Shown here: in pieces, positions 34,849 to 44,502 of the stretch
Numbering within the stretch: position 1 is the first letter of the stretch
Layout of the letters: the number at the start of each line of letters is the position of its first letter
DNA from: Schleiferia thermophila
Lineage (GTDB): Bacteria; Bacteroidota; Bacteroidia; Flavobacteriales; Schleiferiaceae
Assembly (NCBI RefSeq): GCF_003337435.1
Contig: NZ_QPJS01000005.1
Coordinates: forward strand, 1 to 64,000
DNA length: 64,000 nt
Direction: 5' to 3'
Notes under the pieces: generated by a model
The model's database searches: none
What the model was told of the DNA's origin: nothing
Seen by the model: only the letters and a program-made list of their open reading frames with translations
Program-made: the position numbers and the translations under genes

Positions 34849-37800
34849 TTAAAAATTAAACATAATACCTAGGCGAATACGTCTGGGCAACCCAAAATTA
34901 AATGGACTTAATAGTCTTACATTATACAGGTCAATGTAAGATTGGGCACTTACCTGTGAATTAATCGCGTTTATTGCCTGAGGAGAGGTCAGGTAACCAT
35001 CGTCATCGGGCAATCCGGTGTAGGGATAAACCGCTACAACATTTCTTGTGTTCAAGGCATTGAGCACCTGAAGATAAACATCCAGTTGTTGTGATTTTTT
35101 GCTGTCTTTATTCAATTTAACATCAAATATTTTATTTACACGAAGATCGACTCTCAACTGCCAGGGAAGTCTTGAACCATTTACCTGGCCGATCAATGGG
35201 GATTGTGTTTCTGATGCATTGATAGGGTAGGCAAACAATCTTCTGGAATAAGGGGTCCCTGAGTTTGCAGTGACCAGAATGTTTACCCCGGCATTTTCAA
35301 AAACTTTTTTGTTAAACCATACTGGCCCATTGTAATTGACTCCTTTTCCGTAGCGATAATCGAGTCTGGTTACAATCCTGTGTCTGGTATCAAAGCTAAG
35401 AGGAAGAATGTATCTGATGTTGGGTTGACCTGATCTTGCAAGGTTGGCTCCTGAGTTAGGGCCAGAACCTGTTCCATCTGCAAACTGCAAAGTATAATTG
35501 GCCGTAAGCGACACATTACCGGTTCTTCTCAGGTCGTATTCAAATGTAAATCCTTTCACAGTTCCAAAGTCTCTGTTTCCATAGGTAATATAGGTATTTG
35601 GATACGCTTGGGTCAGAGCTATTGTCTGCATCATATCGCGCATCTCGCGGTAGAAAGATGCAATTTTTAGTACCGACCTTGCAGAAAGCACCTGTTGAAA
35701 ACCTATTTCATAGTCAGTGGTTCTCTGTGGCCTTAAGTTTGGATTGTTGATAGGATCTAATAGATTTTTACCAAATTCCAGTTCGAGATATTCAATAGGG
35801 TTGAACCTCGATAGCCCTACATCAGGACGCTGAGCCAACACATCGTAGTGCGCATAAAACAAAGCTACATCGGAAATCGGGAAGTTGAAGCTAATCCGGG
35901 GCATCACAACGACCTGCGGACGGTAATCAGTGAAAGAATTTGGCCCGAGTCTTTGATTTTCTGGTCTGTCGTATAGGACTGGTCTCACGTTTCCTCCCCC
36001 GAGGTCGGCAATCAGTTTGGGGTTGTCAATTCTACGGCCTTGTACATCGTACCAGTCATTGCCATTTCGAAAACCTACTACATTAGAGAATTCATTTCCA
36101 CCAATGAAATAATTGTAGTTGTCTACATATACGGCAAAGTTGTCGCCGATATTGGAGGGAATGGTACCTCTGATGTTGGGGAATATGCCATTTCTGACTT
36201 CGCCTACAGACACTCCAGGATAAAGGTTGTAAGGATCTTTTAGTACCGGCTGGTTCAGATCGAAATAGTCAACACGAACTCCTACGTTGAATCTCAAATC
36301 GTAAAATTCAAATTGGTCTTGAATGTAACCGGCTACATATATAGGTTCGAAGGCTCCTATAGGTCTAAGAAGTCTTCCGTCGGCTCCCCTTCTTGTAAAA
36401 AAGTCATTGATGGAGACTCGGCGGTCGGATATTCGACCTGTATGATCAAATCCATAATAATTCACCAGTCTCGAACCACTTAGGTTAATAAGTTCATCTG
36501 CAGCAAACAAATCCAATGAAAAAATAGAGGGGTCGTGACTAAAGACATTCAAAAAGTCAAGACCATTCGGATCTAGTCCTAATCTTCTACGAAATCTTTC
36601 GTCAAATGCATTTTGCTTTCCGGCATCAAACTTTCTCGGATAAAAAATGGTATCTAAAAAAACGCCATTTTCATCGCGAACCGGCATGGGATTTCCAAAA
36701 TCCAATTCCCTGATGTGATCGTTTTGAAGCTGTTGCATGAGAGTCCACAATCCATTGGCTCCTACACTAAAAGCCCGGTCTACCCTCTGTTCAAATTCAA
36801 AGCCGGTGATAATTTGATGACGTTCATATTCAAATGAAAAGGACCCTGTAACTCTGAATTGCGAAAATCTTCCTTTGCTGTAGCCAGCGATCTGGGCACC
36901 GACGTTACCCCACAGGCCATTGTAAACGGTTTGAGGATTATCCCCGTTCCACAATGCACGACCTTGACGAAGAGCATCGTAGGTGCGTGTATTGCCTAGG
37001 AAGGGATTTTGACGAACAGTCTCGTAAAAAATTTCAGTATAGCGCGCTCTTATCGGATTATATGGACCTGGTCTAAAAGTAATTGCCGTGTCAAAAGGAA
37101 CAATAGCCAGCCAACCTGTCAGCCCGGTCGCCGTGTCTGTGCCGTATGTGTAAAAGAAATCTTGGAATCTATCGAAATACCCAATGTGACCGTAAGCAAA
37201 AATGTTGTCGCCAAAGCGAGGGTCAAAACTTCTCCTTTCATTTCTTTGGTAATCCACTTGTATTTGATAGAAGGCATTCTTTAGCTTAGAAGATCCTTGA
37301 TTGCTGCCAAGGGTTTGCTGAAAGCGTCCAAACACGGCCCAGTCAGTATTTCTGGATTCTCCGTAAAACTCATAATTAAAGAGAGAATTGAGAAAACTCG
37401 GATCTTTTCCCCATCGCGATGAAAGACGAACTCCCATCAATATTCCTGTATTGTCATTAAGTTTAATATTAAAATTTGTTTGCATTCTGAAATCATTTCT
37501 AGCTGCATTCAGGCGTGCCGGAATCTCTTCCAAATCATCCATTGTGATAAATTCGGAATTGTAGAGCACACCTTGCCCAAGATTAGCAGGTCTCACTGGT
37601 GTTTTTTGCAGATCTCTTAATACATCCTCTCTGACGCGATACTGCTTTGTATAAAAGGGGCGAGGGTCAGCCTGGTATTCATATTCGGATGAAAACAGAA
37701 ATCCTACGATAGGTTTACCCTTCTTTTTGATCAATGGGCCTCCGGCCGTAAAGCCGAACAGGTTGTAGTGATAAGGGTCAAAAAGTGAGGAGGATAATAT

Positions 37801-38496
37801 TTCTGCTTCTCCATAATATACCGGAGAGGGTCCTTTGGTGGTTGTGGATATAACCCCCCCGATGGCATCACCAAATTGCGCCGGGACTCCGCCGGTATAA
37901 ACCTGTTGCTGAGCAATGGCACCTTGCGGAAGCGAAAGGCTTCCTCTGACCTTAACACCATCTATAAAATAAGTCGTGGCGTCTTCACGACCTCCACGAA
38001 TACTGATACCACCTCCCTCAACTGCCTGAAAGGCTCCGGCTGCAGTAGCTGCCACGGCTGCCACATCGCGGATGGCCATGTTGACGATTTCTTCGGAGGT
38101 CACTACAGTTTTGTTGTCAACCAATGGTTTCTCCCACGTAATGGTGACTTCGGTTAGCATCTCAGTGGCTTCCTGAAGTGGAATATTGAGTGTGGTAGCT
38201 TCATTAGGTTTGATCAAAATACCGGCAATTGTAGCTTTAGCATACCCAACAGCCGTCACTTCAACATAATAGGTTCCAGGATTTAGCGGAGATATGTTGT
38301 AATTGCCATTATCATCTGCAGCTGTTCCCTTTACTATGGCCCCGGCTTTGTCCTTGACCACTACATTGGCAAACGGTACTGGCTCTCTTGGATTGGTTTT
38401 TTCAAATACTCTCCCCAGCAAACGACCCGGACGTTCCTGTGCATAAACATTTAAAGCAAACACTACACAGAAAAAAATGAGTAATCTATTCGCCAT
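34849..38496 (-). CDS. TonB-dependent receptor with N-terminal carboxypeptidase-regulatory-like domain
   Basis: A 1215-residue outer-membrane receptor: signal peptide (1-20), a CarboxypepD_reg-like domain (about 22-115, GRLLGRVFEKTN to the NIPLQEATE strand), a plug domain with SIRGGREDATTYFIDGVKV (about 165-185), and a 22-strand barrel ending GIMFNF with the terminal Phe expected for BAM insertion. No SusD partner is adjacent. Instead the next genes are a giant secreted protein and a PorV/Q-like barrel, so a role in export or surface assembly is as plausible as nutrient uptake. First gene of the three-gene operon. Confidence 0.88.
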   Translation of the reverse strand: MANRLLIFFCVVFALNVYAQERPGRLLGRVFEKTNPREPVPFANVVVKDKAGAIVKGTAADDNGNYNISPLNPGTYYVEVTAVGYAKATIAGILIKPNEATTLNIPLQEATEMLTEVTITWEKPLVDNKTVVTSEEIVNMAIRDVAAVAATAAGAFQAVEGGGISIRGGREDATTYFIDGVKVRGSLSLPQGAIAQQQVYTGGVPAQFGDAIGGVISTTTKGPSPVYYGEAEILSSSLFDPYHYNLFGFTAGGPLIKKKGKPIVGFLFSSEYEYQADPRPFYTKQYRVREDVLRDLQKTPVRPANLGQGVLYNSEFITMDDLEEIPARLNAARNDFRMQTNFNIKLNDNTGILMGVRLSSRWGKDPSFLNSLFNYEFYGESRNTDWAVFGRFQQTLGSNQGSSKLKNAFYQIQVDYQRNERRSFDPRFGDNIFAYGHIGYFDRFQDFFYTYGTDTATGLTGWLAIVPFDTAITFRPGPYNPIRARYTEIFYETVRQNPFLGNTRTYDALRQGRALWNGDNPQTVYNGLWGNVGAQIAGYSKGRFSQFRVTGSFSFEYERHQIITGFEFEQRVDRAFSVGANGLWTLMQQLQNDHIRELDFGNPMPVRDENGVFLDTIFYPRKFDAGKQNAFDERFRRRLGLDPNGLDFLNVFSHDPSIFSLDLFAADELINLSGSRLVNYYGFDHTGRISDRRVSINDFFTRRGADGRLLRPIGAFEPIYVAGYIQDQFEFYDLRFNVGVRVDYFDLNQPVLKDPYNLYPGVSVGEVRNGIFPNIRGTIPSNIGDNFAVYVDNYNYFIGGNEFSNVVGFRNGNDWYDVQGRRIDNPKLIADLGGGNVRPVLYDRPENQRLGPNSFTDYRPQVVVMPRISFNFPISDVALFYAHYDVLAQRPDVGLSRFNPIEYLELEFGKNLLDPINNPNLRPQRTTDYEIGFQQVLSARSVLKIASFYREMRDMMQTIALTQAYPNTYITYGNRDFGTVKGFTFEYDLRRTGNVSLTANYTLQFADGTGSGPNSGANLARSGQPNIRYILPLSFDTRHRIVTRLDYRYGKGVNYNGPVWFNKKVFENAGVNILVTANSGTPYSRRLFAYPINASETQSPLIGQVNGSRLPWQLRVDLRVNKIFDVKLNKDSKKSQQLDVYLQVLNALNTRNVVAVYPYTGLPDDDGYLTSPQAINAINSQVSAQSYIDLYNVRLLSPFNFGLPRRIRLGIMFNF

Positions 38497-38623
38497 TTTT
38501 AAAGTTTAAATTTGGGTAAATTTGGACGGGTTAAATTAAAAACATTTTAAATTAAGAGCCAAAAATGCTCTTTCATTTTTTTTAAGTGAAATTTTTAGTG
38601 TAACATTTTGATTTTATAATTGT

Positions 38624-38631
38624 TATCTTTG
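38624..38631 (+). promoter_or_regulatory. -7 promoter element of the Rieske-like lipoprotein gene
   Basis: TATCTTTG matches TAnnTTTG, implied start near 38638, 28 bases before the ATG at 38666. The interval 38497-38623 shared with the divergent TonB receptor shows no other clear motif. Confidence 0.4.
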
Positions 38632-38665
38632 ACCTACAAACAAAGGTTGTATTTGAAACTTTTTT

Positions 38666-39127
38666 ATGGGCTACCGGCGTTTAAATAGACTGCGCAAGAT
38701 GCTGCTTTTTTTCTCAATAAATGTATTATCTGTCGTGATGATTGGATGTCGAGAGCAGCGTCAGCATCAGGTTCCCAATGTACCAGTCGATGAGGTTATT
38801 TTTTTAAATCTTCCTTCGAGTCTACCACTGCAAGCACCGGGCGGGTGGATTTACCATCCCGGCGGGTTCAGAGGTCTTTTGATTTATCGTGCTTTCTTCA
38901 ATGGTAATGCCGACGATTTCCGAGCTTTTGACAGGACCTGCCCGTCACATATAAATGAGCCATGCGGATTGGTCCACGTCAGCGACGACAATATTATCAG
39001 TAGGTGTGGATGCGACAGTGCAGGATATATTCTCTTTGATGGCACTCCAGAAGCCGGGAATCAATCATTGCCTTTAAAACAATACCGCGTACAATTTTTT
39101 GGAAATAGCATCCGCGTTTTCAATTAG
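38666..39127 (+). CDS. Rieske-like lipoprotein with altered cluster ligands
   Basis: The 153-residue product has a lipoprotein signal with basic n-region (GYRRLNRLRK) and lipobox VMIGC (Cys28). The mature part resembles the Rieske [2Fe-2S] fold of small Bacteroidota lipoproteins: FRAFDRTCPSH, then ISRCGCDSAGYILFDG, then LPLKQYRVQF. A true Rieske site needs CxH and CxxH. Here I see CPSH and CGCD, so the second His is missing. Cluster binding is therefore doubtful and the site could have been lost or changed. The downstream barrel gene follows by 42 bases. Confidence 0.6.
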   Translation: MGYRRLNRLRKMLLFFSINVLSVVMIGCREQRQHQVPNVPVDEVIFLNLPSSLPLQAPGGWIYHPGGFRGLLIYRAFFNGNADDFRAFDRTCPSHINEPCGLVHVSDDNIISRCGCDSAGYILFDGTPEAGNQSLPLKQYRVQFFGNSIRVFN

Positions 39128-39169
39128 AAGTTACTTTTTCTTCTTTTTATTTGCTATAAAATTGAGTTT

Positions 39170-40039
39170 ATGAGAAAACTGTCTGGCATTTCCGCCTTCA
39201 CTATGGTATTGCTCTGCACTCTGAACGCCCAGAATTATTACCAGCAGGGATTTTTTCTGAGAGCTGGAAACTCTTACACCTTTAGCATGCCATATTCCTT
39301 ACCTTTCAATCAATGGGAAAACCGTACACTCACTGATTCAACTGCCAGCATCCAAACTCAATATTTCTCACCGGGTTCCGGACTTTACGCTCATTTGGGA
39401 TTTGGCTATCAGGTTAATGATATTTTCCGGTTTGGATTGGATATTGGATATCAGTACAGCAGTTCATCCACAGTAAAGGACATCTACTCTACGAGGATTG
39501 ACACCATTGATTTCTCTTTTGAATCGCCAAGGACATTGAAATCCAATGCCTTGCTCTTCACTCCGGAAATCACTTTTATGCTCCCGATGGAATATATTAC
39601 CAGGCCATACCTAAGAGTAGGTTTTCCGATACTTATCGGTGTACTGCAGGAAAAAAATACGGTGGTATTGCCTTCCAACAATAATTTTTTTGATGTAATA
39701 GAATCCCATACCAATCATGTCGGTAGGTTGACCTTTGGCTTCAGTGGGGCTATCGGCCTTGAATGGGTTTTGAGCGACAATTTGTTTTTCTTCACCGAAG
39801 TAAGAGCCTTAGGAGCTCATTTCACACCAAAAAGTTCTTCATTGGTGAAACTGGAGGTCAATGGCGTTGGTGAGCTAAATCAATTGGCCATTTACCAGAA
39901 AGAAACGGTGTATGAACGCAACCTGACATTTACAACCAATGACGAACTGGTGGCTAACCAGCCAACAAAAGCATCGCCCTTTAATCTTCCATTTAATCAC
40001 GTTGGAATTTCTGCAGGGCTGACCATACAGCTCTTTTGA
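39170..40039 (+). CDS. Outer-membrane beta-barrel protein
   Basis: The 289-residue product has a signal peptide (MRKLSGISAFTMVLLCTLNAQ). Alternating hydrophobic/aromatic strands include GLYAHLGFGYQVND, FRFGLDIGYQYS and RPYLRVGFPI, with a final GLTIQLF ending in Phe. It is typical of small OmpW/porin-family barrels with about 8-10 strands. It likely shares a transcript with the Rieske-like lipoprotein. No specific function can be read. Confidence 0.75.
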   Translation: MRKLSGISAFTMVLLCTLNAQNYYQQGFFLRAGNSYTFSMPYSLPFNQWENRTLTDSTASIQTQYFSPGSGLYAHLGFGYQVNDIFRFGLDIGYQYSSSSTVKDIYSTRIDTIDFSFESPRTLKSNALLFTPEITFMLPMEYITRPYLRVGFPILIGVLQEKNTVVLPSNNNFFDVIESHTNHVGRLTFGFSGAIGLEWVLSDNLFFFTEVRALGAHFTPKSSSLVKLEVNGVGELNQLAIYQKETVYERNLTFTTNDELVANQPTKASPFNLPFNHVGISAGLTIQLF

Positions 40040-40091
40040 CAGCAATTCAGACAATGTCTACTTTTATTTTTTAGTTATTCCAGAAAATAAC

Positions 40092-41063
40092 TTAAATGGA
40101 AAGTGTTGCAGCAATCTGCAATAGATGTTTGTTTAATTCCTTGTTGTGTTTTATTGCTTTTTCAAAGGGCACAAAGACAATCTCCCTTCCCTGTCTTCCT
40201 ACCATAGCATTGAATTTACCATCGAGCAAACCTTCAACTGCAGCATATCCCATCTCACTTGCGAGGACCCGGTCATAAGCCGATGGACTGCCACCGCGCT
40301 GAATGTGTCCAAGCACGGTAACTCTCACATCGTATCGGTCGAAATTCTGTTTTACTGCCTTGGCCACTTCGTATGCTCCTCCGCTTTCATCGCCTTCGGC
40401 TACAATTACTATGGAGGAGTGTTTCTGCCTGTTCCAGCCATCTCTCAGTTTTTGAATTAAGGCATCGATGTAAGTAGGAGTTTCAGGCACCAGAATGGCT
40501 TCAGCACCACAAGCGATCCCAGACCTCAGAGCGATAAATCCGGCATCTCTACCCATTACTTCTACAATAAATAACCTGTTATGCGAAGCTGCAGTATCAC
40601 GAAGCTTGTCCACTGCCTGAACTACCGTATTGACGGCAGTATCGTATCCGATGGTCGAATCAGTTCCGTACAAGTCGTTGTCAATGGTTCCCGGGGCTCC
40701 TATGGTCTTAATTCCGTGCTCTTCGTATAGAATTGAAGCACCTTTGAAAGAACCATCGCCACCTATACACACCAATCCCTCGATGCCGTACTTCCTCAAA
40801 TTTTCAGCTGCCTTTCTTCTTCCCTGCTCAGTGCGGAAATCATCGCTCCGGGCAGTTTTAAGAATGGTGCCGCCTCTCTGAATGATGTTGGAAACATCAC
40901 CCGAATTCATCGGTACAATATCGCCCTCAATCATTCCCTGGTAACCTCTGTAAATTCCGAAAACTTCGAGACCTCGGGATAAAGCGGTACGAACTGCAGC
41001 CCTGATACAGGCATTCATACCGGGTGCATCTCCTCCTGAAGTAAAGACTCCAATTCGTTTCAT
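40092..41063 (-). CDS. pfkA: ATP-dependent 6-phosphofructokinase
   Basis: Phosphorylates fructose-6-phosphate in glycolysis. The 323-residue product has TSGGDAPGMN (8-17), GGDGSFKGA (ATP site with Gly after the GGD, the ATP- rather than PPi-dependent form), PGTIDNDLYGTD (catalytic Asp in TIDND) and HIQRGGSPSAYDR. Length is standard for bacterial PfkA. It is the last gene of the eight-gene run, five bases after the THUMP methyltransferase. Confidence 0.96.
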   Translation of the reverse strand: MKRIGVFTSGGDAPGMNACIRAAVRTALSRGLEVFGIYRGYQGMIEGDIVPMNSGDVSNIIQRGGTILKTARSDDFRTEQGRRKAAENLRKYGIEGLVCIGGDGSFKGASILYEEHGIKTIGAPGTIDNDLYGTDSTIGYDTAVNTVVQAVDKLRDTAASHNRLFIVEVMGRDAGFIALRSGIACGAEAILVPETPTYIDALIQKLRDGWNRQKHSSIVIVAEGDESGGAYEVAKAVKQNFDRYDVRVTVLGHIQRGGSPSAYDRVLASEMGYAAVEGLLDGKFNAMVGRQGREIVFVPFEKAIKHNKELNKHLLQIAATLSI

Positions 41064-41067
41064 GACG

Positions 41068-42192
41068 TCAGTAAATTTTGAACTGTTGTAAAAGTACCGG
41101 AATTTTCCCGTTGTATAAAGCTATGGAATGGGAAGATTTCAAATCCATGTACTTGGTATGCTCTCTACCAGCTGATAAAACCCAGCATTCACCTCCTGGG
41201 AATGACTTTTTGAGCCGTTTACCAAGGTCTTTAAAAAATGGCTCATAATTAATTTTCAATCTATGGTTATAGGGAACATTAAGAATCACAAAAGCATCTT
41301 CCACAACCTTATCCCAGCGCAAAAAATCCCAGTGTATCAATTGTACCTGTTCGTTTTTTTGTATTTTTTGCAGGGTTACTTCAGTGGCTTTAAGGGCGTC
41401 CGCATCACTATCGATTCCGATAAATTGGGCAACCTTTTCGCGGAAGACATCCTTAAAATTCATCGTTATTTTGAGAAAGATTTCTTCAAAGTTATCCCAA
41501 TCAAATTTTCTGAAAGCATACGAAGTACGATACCGATTGGCGCATTCTTTCCTTTGAAGCAAAATTGCCTCAGAAATCAATGTCCCACTGCCACACATTG
41601 GATTGATAAATCTTTGCTCGCCGGAATATCCGGCTAATCTTAAAATTCCATGTGCCAATACCTCATTGATAGGTGCTTTTGCTCCCATCACCTTATAGCC
41701 TCTTCTGTACAGAGGAGCACCGGAAGTATTTATGTATACAGCTACTTTTGATTGATGTACGTATTGATAAAATTCTGCATCCGGGTATTCTCTGTCTACA
41801 TTGGATCTCTTACCAGATATATCTCTCTGCCGATCAGCAATTGCATCTTTTAACAGTAGAGAAGCATAAAGAGAATTGTCAAAGTAATTGCTTCCAAATA
41901 CATCACTTTTTATGGAAAATGTTTGAGTGGTAAGAAGGTAATTTTCCCATTTGAAATCCCTTATGCGAGTTGTGTACTCTCTCTTGTGATGCGCTTCAAA
42001 ATGATAAAGGAGAATATACACATATACTGCAACCCCGCTGCATACGTTTAATTTTACTACCAAATCTGCATCTCCCTGACAGATTATACTTCTTTTTTGT
42101 ACAGATATAACCACGCCACCGTACGCAAGGATGTCTTGCTCGAGAAGCTGCTCAAAACCTGATACCGTTTTGACTAATATGGTATACATCAT
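41068..42192 (-). CDS. THUMP-domain RNA N2-guanine methyltransferase (RlmL/Trm14-like)
   Basis: The 374-residue product has an N-terminal ferredoxin-like/THUMP region (1-155) and a Rossmann methyltransferase domain with FINPMCGSGTLISEA (about 195-210) and GIDSDADAL (about 248-256). It resembles the N-terminal half of E. coli RlmL, which makes m2G in 23S rRNA. The catalytic motif IV, normally NPPY, reads NVPY (305-308), so the first proline is lost. The start overlaps the previous stop by four bases. Confidence 0.85.
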   Translation of the reverse strand: MMYTILVKTVSGFEQLLEQDILAYGGVVISVQKRSIICQGDADLVVKLNVCSGVAVYVYILLYHFEAHHKREYTTRIRDFKWENYLLTTQTFSIKSDVFGSNYFDNSLYASLLLKDAIADRQRDISGKRSNVDREYPDAEFYQYVHQSKVAVYINTSGAPLYRRGYKVMGAKAPINEVLAHGILRLAGYSGEQRFINPMCGSGTLISEAILLQRKECANRYRTSYAFRKFDWDNFEEIFLKITMNFKDVFREKVAQFIGIDSDADALKATEVTLQKIQKNEQVQLIHWDFLRWDKVVEDAFVILNVPYNHRLKINYEPFFKDLGKRLKKSFPGGECWVLSAGREHTKYMDLKSSHSIALYNGKIPVLLQQFKIY

Positions 42193-42578
42193 TTATAAAT
42201 AAATTCCACTTTTGGCGGGTTGTTGTTGTCATATTCCAACTGAGTAAAAACAATGCTGGCTGTAGCAGAATCTCCTTTTTTGACGGCAAAACTCAGACTG
42301 TCCAAATACACCATATTTCCCTTATTGGCCTTTACTACTAGAATGAAAGCTGAGTCTTCGAAGATATTTTTCACATCGGTTTTAATTAAGGTTACCGTTT
42401 GTTCATCAGAAATTTCGTACGGTAAAATTTCATAAGTCACTAATGGGGTTTCTGTTTTTTTTGAGAGTTCCTGTGTATTTCTTAATGTGTGGTCGGCATC
42501 ACAAGCCAATAACACATACCCTAAAATGGTCAGATTAATGAAGGTTGTAAGCGCGAATAATGATTTCTTTTTGCTCAT
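42189..42578 (-). CDS. Hypothetical lipoprotein
   Basis: The 129-residue product has a long signal segment with lipobox LLAC (Cys26) and an acidic mature part (DADHTLRNTQEL) followed by beta-strands. No family recognised. It overlaps the THUMP gene by four bases and follows the kinase gene by nine, so it is part of the run. An envelope protein of unknown role. Confidence 0.6.
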   Translation of the reverse strand: MSKKKSLFALTTFINLTILGYVLLACDADHTLRNTQELSKKTETPLVTYEILPYEISDEQTVTLIKTDVKNIFEDSAFILVVKANKGNMVYLDSLSFAVKKGDSATASIVFTQLEYDNNNPPKVEFIYK

Positions 42579-42587
42579 ATTAAGTGG

Positions 42588-43448
42588 TTATAAATATTGA
42601 CGTATGCACTTGACGCATTCGGCCGGATAGCTTAAACCAAAAATAGCTGCATGGACCAGCAGGGGATAGAGCTGATATAGAGAGACTCTTTCCTTAAAAT
42701 CAGATAAAAGAGGGTTCGACGACTGATAGGCTTCGTAAAAGGATTGGCCAAAGCCTCCGAAAAGCATTGTCATGGCCAAATCTACTTCTCTATGACCATA
42801 ATACACTGCAGGGTCGATAAAATAAGGTTCACCCTCTTCGGATACCATCAAATTGCCTCCCCATAAATCGCCATGCAGAAGCGACGGATGTTCTTCCGGT
42901 AAAAGAGCCGGAAGTTTCTGTTCCAATCTTTCAAGCATCGAAAGCACGGAGGATGATAAATGACCCTTTGAATTAGCTCGTAAAGCCATAGGCCAAAGTT
43001 TACTGTGAAAATAGCACTCGTGCCAGGTCTTGAAGATTCCATTGACTTGTGGCTCTGAGCCGATGTAATTGGGATGTTCCAATCCATAAAAGTTATATTT
43101 TTTGCTGTGAAGTATGGCCAACGATTCACCGGCTCTATACAAGGATGTTTGCGTTTTAACTCCCTGATTAACCCAACTGAGAATTAGGAAATCTCGATCC
43201 ACAGCGATTATGGTTGGAACATTTCTCAATCCGCTGTCTTGCAGAAGTCTCAACCCTTCAGCCTCTTTGGCGAAAAAATCTCCCGGAGCCTTTTCAGAAG
43301 TTGTTTTTAAAAAATAAGAACCTCCGTCTCTAGTTATCAATTTGTAGGATTGGCCAATACATCCGCCATGTACCGGCTCAAAACTCAGCTGCGATTTGGG
43401 GACTTTTACCCTGACGGCAATGGACTCCAGGACCTCGTTCCTTATCAT
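42588..43448 (-). CDS. Fructosamine kinase family protein
   Basis: The 286-residue aminoglycoside-phosphotransferase-fold kinase has PVHGGCIGQSYKL (nucleotide loop, about 25-37), YFLKTT (Lys), LLHGDLWGGN near 190 (catalytic Asp in HGDLW) and FIDPAVYYGHREVD near 212-225 (metal Asp). The family phosphorylates ketoamines (glycated proteins or amino acids) or ribulosamines for deglycation. It overlaps the DHH gene by four bases. Confidence 0.9.
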   Translation of the reverse strand: MIRNEVLESIAVRVKVPKSQLSFEPVHGGCIGQSYKLITRDGGSYFLKTTSEKAPGDFFAKEAEGLRLLQDSGLRNVPTIIAVDRDFLILSWVNQGVKTQTSLYRAGESLAILHSKKYNFYGLEHPNYIGSEPQVNGIFKTWHECYFHSKLWPMALRANSKGHLSSSVLSMLERLEQKLPALLPEEHPSLLHGDLWGGNLMVSEEGEPYFIDPAVYYGHREVDLAMTMLFGGFGQSFYEAYQSSNPLLSDFKERVSLYQLYPLLVHAAIFGLSYPAECVKCIRQYL

Positions 43449-44452
43449 CTGGTCAATACTGCTTCATGCACTGTTTGTTCAAAAAGTTGCAATGCTTCAG
43501 CGACAGAGCCGTAAAAAGTTCCTCCTGCAGCATTCTTATGGCCACCTCCATTGAAGTATTTTCTGGCATACAGATTTACATCATGGTCGCCTTTGGACCT
43601 GAAAGAAATCCTGATTTTTCCATCCTCCTCCCGCATAAATGCTGAAATTACAACTCCCTTGAGTGATAATCCCATATTGGAAAAACCTTCAACATCTTCT
43701 CTGCGGCAACCTGTCGCCTGCAAGTCACATTCGGTGATGTAGGAAACCGACACTACACCGTCCAAAATCACCCTGAGATTGGAGAGCATGATGGTCATCA
43801 ATTTAAACCTCTCAAGGGAATTGGAATCATAGAGATATTCATGCACAGCGGTATGATTGAATCCCGTATCGAGGAGGCGTGCCACTTTTCGATGTGTTTC
43901 CGGTTTGACTGTATCAAATCTAAACGATCCGCTATCGGTAACAATGCCTGTATAAAGGCATTCTGCAATGTCTTTTGTAAGCCAGTTGATATGGCTGAAG
44001 GCTCCATCCAAAACATCAAAAAGCAATTCACAGGTACTGCATGAGGTACTATCAGAAAAAGCGAGATTAAATTCCTGATCCGGTTGCAAATGGTGATCGA
44101 TTAAGACTTTTGAAGCTGTCACGTCTGCAAGTACTGCCTTCATTGCCTCACCGGTGCGGCTCAGGGTGTTGAAATCCAAAGCAAACACCACATCTGCATT
44201 TTTCAGGGCCCTGGTGAGGTTGTCCGAATATTCAGTAAACGGCTGGTATACTTCAAATTCAGGTAAAAAACGTAGATTTTCAGGGGCATCGTTTGGACCT
44301 GCCACAATTACCTGCTTGCCTATATTTTTCAGGAAATGATACAATGCCAGACTGCTGCCTATTGCATCTCCATCGGGATTGATGTGGGTAGTTATTGCAA
44401 AATTGGTTTTTGTCTCAATCAGCTTTCGAAGTGATTTAAATTTTTCTTCCAT
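43445..44452 (-). CDS. DHH/DHHA1 phosphoesterase (NrnA/oligoribonuclease-pAp phosphatase type)
   Basis: The 335-residue product has THINPDGDAIGSS (about 22-34), FALDFN, VLIDHHLQPD (the DHH motif, about 116-125), GIVTDSGSFRF and, in the DHHA1 domain, GGGHKNAAGG near 305. NrnA enzymes degrade nanoRNA and dephosphorylate pAp. I start at the ATG at 44452; a longer frame to 44548 would intrude into the glycosyltransferase gene upstream and adds residues without family similarity. Confidence 0.92.
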   Translation of the reverse strand: MEEKFKSLRKLIETKTNFAITTHINPDGDAIGSSLALYHFLKNIGKQVIVAGPNDAPENLRFLPEFEVYQPFTEYSDNLTRALKNADVVFALDFNTLSRTGEAMKAVLADVTASKVLIDHHLQPDQEFNLAFSDSTSCSTCELLFDVLDGAFSHINWLTKDIAECLYTGIVTDSGSFRFDTVKPETHRKVARLLDTGFNHTAVHEYLYDSNSLERFKLMTIMLSNLRVILDGVVSVSYITECDLQATGCRREDVEGFSNMGLSLKGVVISAFMREEDGKIRISFRSKGDHDVNLYARKYFNGGGHKNAAGGTFYGSVAEALQLFEQTVHEAVLTR

Positions 44453-44502
44453 GGTTTTTAAAGGGTGTAAAATATGGCTTGTAAGGAGTTTGGGCTGAAC
44501 AG

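Noticed and set aside
40040-40091. AGACA/TGTCT inverted repeat followed by T-rich DNA after the beta-barrel gene
   Set aside because: The two arms have only a one-base loop, which is not a plausible terminator hairpin; I cannot support a better one there.
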